Below, in pieces: positions 56,219 to 64,000 of a stretch of DNA of 64,000 bases. How positions within the stretch are numbered: the stretch's first letter is position 1; every line of letters begins with the position of its first letter. Source of the stretch: Stenogyne calaminthoides (taxonomy: Eukaryota > Streptophyta > Magnoliopsida > Lamiales > Lamiaceae); assembly GCA_037126765.1 (NCBI GenBank), contig JBBCBC010000001.1:23578622-23642621 (forward strand), written 5' to 3'. The notes below the pieces were generated by a model. It saw only the letters and a program-made list of their open reading frames with translations, was not told where the DNA came from and made no database searches. The translations under genes and the position numbers were made by a program.

Positions 56219-57187
56219 TATAACTTGTTTAGATAGAAAAGTATTACTTGATTAAATAGAAAAGTATAACTTGTTAAATAGAAAAGTATAACTTGTTAAA
56301 TAGAAAAGTATAACTTGTTTAATAGAAAAGTATTACTTGTTAAATAGAAAAGTATAACTTGTTAAATAGAAAAGTATTACTTGATTAAATAGAAAAGTAT
56401 AACTTGTTAAATAGAAAAGTATTACTTGTTAAATAGAAAAGTATAACTTGTTTAAATAGAAAATTATAACTTGTTTAATAGAAAAGTATAACTTGTTTAA
56501 TAGAAAAGCATTACTTGTTAAATAGAAAAGTATAACTTGTTAAAGAGAAAAGTATAACTTGATTAAATAGAAAAGTATAACGTGATTAAATAGAAAAGTA
56601 TAACTTGTTAAATAGAAAAGTATAACTTGTTAAATAGAAAAGTATAACTTGTTAAATAGAAAAGTATAACTTGTTAAATAGAAAAGTATAACTTGATTAA
56701 ATAGAAAAGTATAGCTTGTTAAATAGAAAAGTATAGCTTGTTTAATAGAAAAGTATTACTTGATTAAATAGAAAAGTATAACTTATTAAATAGAAAAGTA
56801 TAAGTTGTTAAATAGAAAAGTATAACTTGTTAAATAGAAAAGTATTACTTGTTTAATAGAAAAGTATAACGTGTTCAATAGAAAAGTATAACTTGTTAAA
56901 TAGAAAAGTATAACTTGTTAAATAGAAAAGTATTACTTGATTAAATAGAAAAGTATAACTTGTTAAATAGAAAAGTATAACTTGTTAAATAGAAAAGTAT
57001 AACTTGTTAAATAGAAAAGTATTACTTGTTAAATAGAAAAGAATTACTTGATTAAATAGAAAAGTATAACTTGATTAAATAGAAAAGTATAACTTGTTAA
57101 ATAGAAAAGTATAACTTGTTTAAATAGAAAAGTATAACTTGTTAAATAGAAAGGTATAACTTGTTTAAATAGAAAAGTATAACTTGT
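56219..57187. repeat. 22-bp minisatellite, about 43 units
   Basis: Tandem units of ttgttaaatagaaaagtata plus ac, with 23-bp variants (ttgattaaatag, ttgtttaaatag) and single-base variants (tattac, tatagc). The array is about 970 bp long. The order of variants is irregular. Confidence 0.92.
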
Positions 57188-57239
57188 AAAAAAAACGAAT
57201 TCTAGGACATATATAATTAATTTCATTAAATAAATGCAA

Positions 57240-57460
57240 GAAAGCAAGTGCCCGAGCGGAATTCATCCCCGCTCAGGCGCCCAAGGTCTCGTGTTCGGTC
57301 CCCCATGGGAGCGAATAATTGCCTCATTTAATTGGGAGGTTTGCTGCTTATTTATGAGTTGTTTGGTGGTTAGGTTCAGGATGGTCCGTGGCTCGGGTGG
57401 TTCAGTGGCCGCTCGGGCGCCCATCGGACCCGGGTTCGAACCATAGCTAGCCCTTTTTTT
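57240..57460 (+). mobile_element. tRNA-like SINE head(s)
   Basis: Pol III box A-like TGGCTCGGGTGGTTCAGTGG (57389-57408) and box B GGGTTCGAACC (57432-57442) stand at tRNA-like spacing and are followed by a run of T. A second, weaker pair (GTGCCCGAGCGG near 57249, GTGTTCGGTCCC near 57291) lies just upstream. The sequence does not fold as a working tRNA by eye. It is probably SINE-derived. Confidence 0.55.
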
Positions 57461-57469
57461 TCTCAAAAA

Positions 57470-57857
57470 TTCACGATTTATCGACGACAATGGTGGTCGC
57501 TAATAGCGACGACAATGTTGCCATCGCTATTTCGTCACTATTTTTCGACGGTGATAGCGATGAATATTTATTGTTGCTAATAGCGACGTTTGCCTACCGT
57601 CGTTGATTGTCGACGTCTTTAGCGACGGTTTGGCGACGGTTTTTCTGACCCGGGTCCGGAGCCAGAAACTATTGCCAAAATCGTCGCTAAGTAGAGACGG
57701 TTATGTGCCGTCTCTACTTAGCGACGGTTTCACAATAACCGTCGCTAAAGTCTAGCGACCCTCGTTTTCCCTACGGTCATTAAACCGTCACTACGATGTG
57801 TAGCGACGGAAATAACCGTCGCTAAAACCGTCGTTAAACACCGTCTTTTTTGCAGTG
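57470..57857. mobile_element. CACTA (En/Spm) terminal region
   Basis: Dense direct and inverted copies of tagcgacggttt/aaccgtcgcta end in ttttttgcagtg, matching the CACTA terminus (CACTGCAAAAAA read from the other strand). A perfect 19-bp stem with a 7-base loop lies at 57682-57726. Such subterminal repeats bind the CACTA transposase. Confidence 0.8.
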
Positions 57858-59200
57858 TAAAAAAAAGATGAGAAAAAAATCGATTTGTATTTGGATATAT
57901 TGAAGGCGAAAATATGCAGAAAATGCCTTAAAAATCTCTATGAATCTTCCAATGAATACCTCCAAAAAAAATACTACATATGAGATTAAAAAAAGAACCA
58001 TGAAGGGATACAAACGAATTAGAGAGATACGATAGGAAAAAAATTGTTAAAAAAGAAGAATGAGAATATTTATATCAATCCTAAACTACAAAAGATTGAA
58101 TGACATGCATTAAATTTGAAAAATTAATATTAAGAATTAAAAATTATATTAATAATAACACCATAAATAATTTCTCATAGAAATTTAAAGATTTAAAATA
58201 TAGCAACCACATGAAGTAGGGGATGATTCACAATTAGTATATAAGTGATAAGATAAGATATATAAGATAAGATATATAAGATAAGATTTAGTAACTTTAT
58301 AAACTATTTGAAAATTAATAAAGAATATATTTTTTTTTAAAAATGAATTGTTAAAATTTGAAAATTAGAATACCGTAAACCACTGTTAATAGAATTCTTA
58401 GAATTTGAAATAGAGATTTTGGGATAGGTAGGGGTGATTCACAATTAGTAGATAATAGATGTAAAGAATGCACATTTTTTAAAACAATATGTATTCTAAT
58501 CTTCATGATTTTAATTTGAGTAGGTCTCATGGGAACAAGTTTCACATTGTGAAATTTATACCATTACACTTATAAATTAATACTCATATCATTAAATGTT
58601 TGAGTATTAATTTATAAGTGTAATGATATCAATTGATAAGTGTGATGATATCAATTTCATACTATGAACAAGTTTCACAGGAGAGTTTGTGGTTTAATTT
58701 CTATTCTAAATTCACCCGAATTTTTTTTAACCATTGATTTGGATAAATTTTGTGTATCATGCGTGTATAAATGTAGTTATGAAAATATGAATTACTAGTT
58801 TAGTGTGTGCGTGTTATGCAATTTTTTAATTAAAAAATGCAACAATCCCAATAAAATAATATATTTAAAAATTAAAAATATAAATATGTGCATAAATGCA
58901 CTAAAGATGAATTAATAATTTTTTAAGATGTATATTAGTAAATTTTCTCAAACCTTGGAATAAAATTATTGTATCAAATGTTATTTAGCCCTTTTAATAT
59001 GAAGTTGAAACCTGCAAATCAAAACAAAATAAATCGATCAAGAAAAAATTTTAAAAGAGAAAAAAATATATATTAATATTAATATATTAATTAATATGTA
59101 AAAATGAAAAAAAATTAAAAGTGAATGGATTATAATATAAAAAAATTTATTACTTATAATATATTAAGATATAGATAAACAAATTATCAGGGTCGAAGTC
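57858..59200. other. AT-rich DNA, no gene
   Basis: It contains a short ataagataagat repeat (58243-58285) and a copy of the dispersed ttaatttataagtgtaat repeat (58540-58700). From 58740 to 58800 it resembles 38380-38430. Nothing coding is seen. Confidence 0.5.
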
Positions 59201-59209
59201 ACCAATATC

Positions 59210-59410
59210 ATCCAAGTCACCACCACCACCGTCATTTCTGACCCCGGCCCCGCCATTTACACCACCACCACCACCGACCACCACCACCATCTACCGCCCG
59301 ACCACCACGCCACCACGCCACGCGACCACCGCTGCTTCCGCCACCGCTGCAACCACGACCACCGCCAATCACAAGGCCACCGCTGCCACCACCACAACCG
59401 CCATCGTCCT
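59210..59410. repeat. ACC/GGT-rich low-complexity tract
   Basis: Runs of accaccacc and related GC-rich triplets. On the minus strand it would read as glycine-rich text (GGGSGGLVIGG), which is more likely the low-complexity tract itself than a gene. Confidence 0.7.
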
Positions 59411-59551
59411 CGAAATTAATGGTGTGGAGAAAATAATCCGGTGAGCAACCCATTTGAACGGCCAGAGCGGATGCAAGCCGCTACCACTTCCGTTGATTTT
59501 ATTCTCTGATCTTGGCCGTCACCGCTGCCGTCACCGCCTCTCTCTAATTGT

Positions 59552-60972
59552 TCAACGAGTCTCCTGCAGATCTCCGCCTGCTGCGGTCTTTGAAATGAGA
59601 GGTCGAGGCGAGTAGGGTTGCGTCTCCACGATTATGACGGGAGACAACCTACCGAACCCAAGGACCCGCTGTCTAGTGACCCCGACCTCCTCCACATAGA
59701 TCTGATTCAAATTAATAGGAGGAGGTGGTGGATTATCATCACCTGAGGCGGCGGATTGGGCCTGGGTGGTTGCTTCGACCCTTTCTAGCACGGTTCTCTG
59801 TAAAAAAAATATTATATACATGAGACAAGCAACATGCATGAGCAAGTTAGTAATTACGAAATACAATATTATAATTAAATTACTTACGTGCACGTGGGTG
59901 CTGCGGTGGTAGGTGGAGGTCCTTGTCTCCTCTTCGTAGGGGTGGCCGAGTGCTAACGTCTCTAGAGCGTCCAGAGGGCGTCCGAGCCGTAGTTCCTGTT
60001 AACAAATACACGTATTAAAATTAATTATGAACTTATAGAATTAAATATTAATATATTTTAATTACTTACTTCCGCCATTTTGGTGCTCCAGAATCGACCG
60101 GGATCCGGTCTTATGCATAGCGACGCCCCCATTCCCTCCGTGCTGGCTCATGCGGTTTTCGCGATTCTTCCGGCACATCTCCTGATAAGCGGGATCGCTC
60201 CACACAGCCACAATCGACCCCCAGACGCTAGGATCCATGTCGTCCGTCATATCCAACCCTTCATCCTTCCACGCAGCGTGCCACCTATACAGCAAATCTT
60301 TGTACCGGACTTGGACAAGCTTTTTGAACGGACCATAAAAATCGACAGGGGTCCTATCCTCTCCCCACTTCGTCTGTTTATGAATTTCATTAACACAATC
60401 TTTATTGTATTAAATTAAAATAAATAATTATGAATACTTTTAGTAATTAATTATTGCACGTACCCTAAACTCGTCGAAGTAGAGTTGGCGGTGGGATTCA
60501 GGCACGCCTCTCCAGCTGTGGGCCCCCATGGCAATTCCAACTCGCAAGATGGAGCTGGTGGCTATAGCGGCAACCTCGTGACCGGGTATGATGCTGAAAC
60601 AACAATATAAAAAATTAATAAGTATAATTAAATAATTAACTGTATAATTAAACAAATTAATAAATAAAAGTAAATTATAACTCACTTTCCCGCTCTCAAG
60701 TCGATCGCTAAATGAGCATTGGGTGCAGAGCCACGATGAACAGAGGCCGAACCTGAGCTCGACCCTCCTGGAGATGCCCCTGTCGATGGCGGGTTCTACG
60801 AGCTGGACCCGGCGGGGGCAGGTGGGTGCAGGTTCACCGTCGGTCGAAGGATCCTCTTCCTTCTAGTGTTCTGAGGAACACTACCTTCGCCTCGGCCACC
60901 GCTGCTGCCGCTACCTCGGCAGCCGTCGTTGTCGTTGCCGCGACCACTATCACTAGCACGTGTAGTACTCAT
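59552..60972 (-). pseudogene. CACTA element protein (plant Ptta/En/Spm, Transposase_24 type)
   Basis: This is a multi-exon gene of a CACTA element. The likely first ATG is 60972 (MSTTRASDSGRG), a G/S/R-rich start with an in-frame stop after APAGSSS. The next exon has SWRGVPESHRQLYFDEFR (about 60600-60470). A further exon has VDFYGPFKKLVQVRYKDLLY, DPSVWGSIVAVWSDPAYQ and CRKNRENRMSQHGGNGG (about 60370-60068), the core signature of the family. Later exons have LRLGRPLDALETL (about 59990-59890) and TVLERVEATTQAQSAA with LNQIYVEEVGVTRQRVLGFG (about 59800-59640). GT-AG borders fit (for example GTAAGT after NGGS). The internal stop and a missing partner TPase gene point to a dead copy. The protein family takes part in CACTA mobility. 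Confidence 0.75.
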
Positions 60973-61093
60973 CTGCATTATATAAAAAAATATGAATGTC
61001 ATTTGACATAAATTACATAATTAAAACTATTAAATAATTAATTAAAACAATTAATTAAAATCGCTACTAAATTTAAATGAGAGTTTTTATTTG

Positions 61094-61720
61094 TATTATT
61101 TTAAACCCATCCTATTCAACCAACAATCTAACAATTCTAACAATTATAATATCTAACTAGTCTAATTTCTAACTGGACTAGCTAAACTAATTAAACATGC
61201 ATATACAAGTAATAGTATAAAACTAATTTAACATGCATATACAAGTAAAACTATAAAACTAATTTAACACATATATACAAGTAATATTATCTAATATTTA
61301 CAAATAATTTCGACAGAGTTTCGACTGTATTATTTTAAACTCATCCTATTCAACCAACAATCTAACAATTCTAACAATTAATTATAATATCTAACTAGTC
61401 TAATTTCTAACTAGACTAGCTAAACTAATTAAACATGCATATACAAGTAATACTATAAAACTAATTTAACACATATATACAAGTAATATTATCTAATATT
61501 TACAAATAAGTTCGACAGAGTTTCGACTGTATTATTTTAAACTCATCCTATTCAACCAACAATCTAACAATTCTAACAATTATAATATTTAACTAGTCTA
61601 ATTTCTAACAATTTTGAGCTGAATTATTAATATATTTCTAACAATTCTAAACTCATCCTATTCAACCAACAATCTAACAATTCTAAAATTTTTTGAGCGG
61701 AACTAGTCTAATTTCTAACA
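61094..61720. repeat. Tandem repeats of about 200-230 bp
   Basis: Units start with tattattttaaac and contain catcctattcaaccaacaat and catgcatatacaagtaat. Starts are at 61094, 61328 and 61530, with a partial fourth near 61650. Confidence 0.8.
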
Positions 61721-61736
61721 ATTTCTAACAATATAT

Positions 61737-61867
61737 ATAGATATTATTAATATATAATTTTGAAATATATATATATAATTTTGAAATATATATATATATA
61801 ATTATAATTTCGAAATATATATATATATATATAATTTCAAAATATATATATATATATATATATTTCG

Positions 61868-61913
<46 letters not shown>

Positions 61914-61935
61914 AAATAATATATATATATATAAC
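61737..61935. repeat. (AT)n microsatellite
   Basis: Long runs of atatat broken by aatttcgaaa and aattttgaaa. It is prone to slippage and assembly error. Confidence 0.9.
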
Positions 61936-61974
61936 AATTTGAAAACGAATTGTAAAAAGTAAGAAAATTACTGT

Positions 61975-62490
61975 CAAATTGAAGAGTGCGACGGTACAAT
62001 TATCATTTAATTGGCGGAATGTTCACGATGGCAACAACGAACGACGTACGGCGGCGGGACGACTCCGAATTTGCGAAAAAAAAGTTGAAAGAATGTTGTG
62101 GGATTGTTTATATAATCAAATTTAGCGACGGATTAGCGACTGTGTTTAAAAACCGTCGTTAATAGCGACGGTAAAACCGTCGATAAATTCAAAACACCGT
62201 CGCTAACCACCCTGGGTGCGGTGGGCCAAGTGCCGAGACGCCTCGTGTCCCCGTACGTCACTTAGCGACGGTTTTAAACCGTCTATAAACCGTAGCTAAG
62301 TGGCCTGATTCAACCCGACCCAACCTGATTCGAAAGAACCGTCACTGAACCGTCGCTACTGGCAACGGTTTTGAAAACCATCGCTAAACTATCGCTAAAT
62401 CCATGACCTTCTGACCAAATCCTCGCAATTATTGACGGTTTTACAAACCGTCGCTAAAAATCGTCAGTAAAACCAGCCATTTTTGTAGTG
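61975..62490. mobile_element. CACTA (En/Spm) terminal region, right end of the transposase-bearing element
   Basis: Repeated tagcgacgg/ccgtcgctaa words from about 62120 end in ccatttttgtagtg (62477-62490), the CACTACAAAAA terminus read from the other strand; a possible 3-bp TSD TTA follows. No matching left terminus starting CACTACAAA was found between here and 54000. Confidence 0.78.
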
Positions 62491-62913
62491 TTATTTATTC
62501 ATTTAGTTGTTATACAAAATTTTGCTTCTTATTTCAAAAGGTTTTGATCCTTTTTTTTTCCAGATATTGAAAATTTGAAACAAATCTCTTATTATTGCGT
62601 TTGTCTTTTCAGATCAAAGTCAAAATCATACATGTTTTTGTAATATTTCAATCTCTCTTATGTTTGATATATCTATATGTATAATTTATAATAATTTAGC
62701 CTAGATAAATTGTCTGGACGTGGAATTCACATTGACCGATTCAGTTCTTATTATTTTTTTGTCTAGATGAATCGTCAACAATTAAAATTATTTTCGACTA
62801 TTTAAACTCTCCGAAATTCAAATAGTTAGCATTGAATCTTTTTTAGATAAACTTATGTTTACGTGTCACATTGGTCCTTTTTCAGATAATTTTAGTTGCC
62901 GAAGTTTAAATAG
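62491..62913. other. Intergenic, no gene
   Basis: AT-rich DNA without recognisable features. Confidence 0.5.
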
Positions 62914-63855
62914 TTTTTTTTTTTTGAGCGCAATCAAGCTTAGCTCATATTATTCCGAAAACAAGACGTACAAATAGAGTTGAGAAGGTCATCCACATAG
63001 CTTGGAGGCTCGACCCAAATATGGGGGCTCGGATAGGATCTCGAGGCCCTAGCAATAGCGTGCGCTACAACATTGGCATTACGAGGAATATAAACTAAAG
63101 AACAATGAGTAAAAGAATTGATTAAAACTTTGCAAACATTTACAAAATCTCCAAAAGTGGTGTAGTTCTCTTCCATGCATCTGACAGCGTTAACCAAAGT
63201 GAGTGCATCCATTTCGAACACCACCTGCTGCACACCCATATTCTTAGACCAGAGAAGGGCCTCATGTAATCCCACGACCTCCGCCTCGTGCGCGCGCAGC
63301 GACCCCGGAAAACAGATGGACCGGCAGCTAATAAACTCTCCCGTTTCATCTCGCAAGATCATTCCCACGCCTGTTTCAGATATATCCGAAAATTGCGCCG
63401 CATCAACATTCAACTTGAGTCTACCATTTGAAGGTATGTGCCACTTATCACATGGTTTGACTCTGTCCAGAGACATCCTCCTTGAATGTCTAGCCGACAT
63501 CCATTCCGATAGCAGATTTCTTGATTCGTAAATTGCCTTAACCGTCGTAGTGTGTTTTCCTTCCCAACAGATGGCGTTCCTTTCCTTCCATATACGCCAA
63601 CCTAGCATGGCAAAGTCGCCCGCCCGTTTGCTATCCAAGATCTCAATCATCAGTCGGAAGAGTTGCGCACAACTCTCAACCTCCAATGCGACGGTCTCCA
63701 AGCGGCTCCTGAAATCCCCTACGTTCCAGCATGTGAGCGCAAAGTCGCACTGCATAAAGATGTGCCATGCCGACTCTACTCCTCTGTTACACATTTCGCA
63801 ACTCGTATCAATGTCGACCCCTTTTGACGCAGTTGGTCCTTGGTTGGTAGATAGT
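62914..63855 (-). pseudogene. LINE ORF2 C-terminus: zf-RVT and RNase H (RVT_3)
   Basis: This is the 3' end of a plant L1-type LINE. The zf-RVT region has LPTKDQLRQKG, then after a frame change near 63815 CEMCNRGVESAWHIFMQC. The RNase H domain has LKLNVDAAQ (first D), LRAHEAEVVGLHEALL (E), VVFEMDALTLVNAV (second D) and RNANVVAHAIARAS. The frame ends at about 62940, only some 15 bases before a 12-base T run (62914-62925), its poly(A) tail on this strand. The upstream RT and endonuclease parts are missing from the window because an LTR interrupts it at 63856. RNase H of this type removes RNA during target-primed reverse transcription. Confidence 0.82.
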
Positions 63856-64000
63856 GTTGGGTTGGGTTTCCAAATATGTGGAGAAGCCCAATAGACAACA
63901 AGCTTGTAAAGCCCAAGTAGGTCCAATACTTTGTGTTATCTTGTCCTAGAAGACATTGAGGGAAGATAGAAGAGAAAAGAGAGACAAAAACACTATTCAC
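63856..64000. mobile_element. Start of an LTR inserted in the LINE
   Basis: The LINE text stops at 63855, and TGTTGGGTTGGG begins at 63856, the usual TGTTGGG start of a copia LTR, with gcccaa-rich text as in such LTRs. The window ends inside it, so its partner and TSD cannot be seen. Confidence 0.55.

Noticed and set aside
56219..57187. Regular array of 22-bp repeats that could be mistaken for a CRISPR array.
   Set aside because: Units are contiguous with no unique spacers, and the genome is a plant genome. It is a minisatellite.
57240..57460. tRNA genes suggested by box A and box B.
   Set aside because: No seven-base acceptor pairing or proper cloverleaf is visible; the setting and T run fit SINE heads.
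59232..59453. Glycine-rich protein gene on the minus strand.
   Set aside because: The frame follows the ACC/GGT tract and has no family signature or gene context.
61725..61999. Frames with YIYIYI-type peptides.
   Set aside because: They are translations of the (AT)n microsatellite.
63856..63926. LINE frame extending upstream of 63855.
   Set aside because: The extension is read from the LTR that starts TGTTGGG at 63856; the true upstream zf-RVT text is in another frame and ends at the same point.

Overview
The window is nuclear DNA of a flowering plant, most likely a eudicot. It is AT-rich and filled with plant Ty1/copia (Sirevirus-type) LTR retrotransposons, CACTA, MULE-like, hAT-like and Tourist-like DNA elements, a tRNA-derived SINE, a plant LINE and degenerate CCCTAAA motifs. 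The only genes that look like host genes are three copies of a small two-exon, eight-cysteine defensin-like (DEFL) gene and a 47-codon tail of an unidentified gene. No rRNA gene, true tRNA gene or CRISPR array was seen.

Bases 1-34196 are one nest of LTR retrotransposons at least four levels deep. Its order follows from target-site duplications (TSDs) that can be read directly. The outermost element, Sire-C (minus strand, right part 25856-34196), was hit inside its reverse transcriptase by Copia-A (plus strand, 1-2666 and 24011-25855). Copia-A was hit at the start of its 3' LTR by Sire-B (minus strand, 2667-24010, TSD GGGTT). Sire-B carries gag, pol and a long extra ORF after pol. That extra-ORF module was then hit by a coding-free element, D (6260-11800, TSD TCCAT), and by a related element now reduced to a solo LTR, E (14016-15628, TSD AGAGA). 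Sire-C also holds a solo LTR, F (28454-30047, TSD TGTGA).

Bases 34197-37270 hold a MULE-like element, a gene tail, an hAT-like MITE and tandem repeats. Bases 37376-52400 hold the DEFL cluster. DEFL-A (37376-37695, minus) and DEFL-C (51110-51429, minus) look intact and nearly identical. DEFL-B (39477-44598, plus) is split in exon 2 by Copia-G (39736-44524, TSD CTTAC). Between B and C lie foldback DNA elements and a three-layer nest: a Tourist-like MITE holding a SINE, which holds the minimal LTR element H (47259-50338).

Bases 52466-54513 are a solo LTR of the Sire-B family. From 54519 to 62490 follow a MULE-like foldback element, AT-rich DNA, a 22-bp minisatellite of about 43 units, a tRNA-like SINE head and CACTA (En/Spm) sequence with a broken Transposase_24-type gene. 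The window ends in the 3' end of a LINE (62914-63855), cut by the start of another LTR at 63856.

The observations most worth a second look are: the family of long-LTR elements with almost no interior (D, H, perhaps E), including a three-LTR tandem and a quadrupled primer-binding site; the DEFL-B disruption, whose frame is kept across the insertion; and a strange, consistent replacement of CTGA/TCAG by CGA/TCG in some LTR copies.
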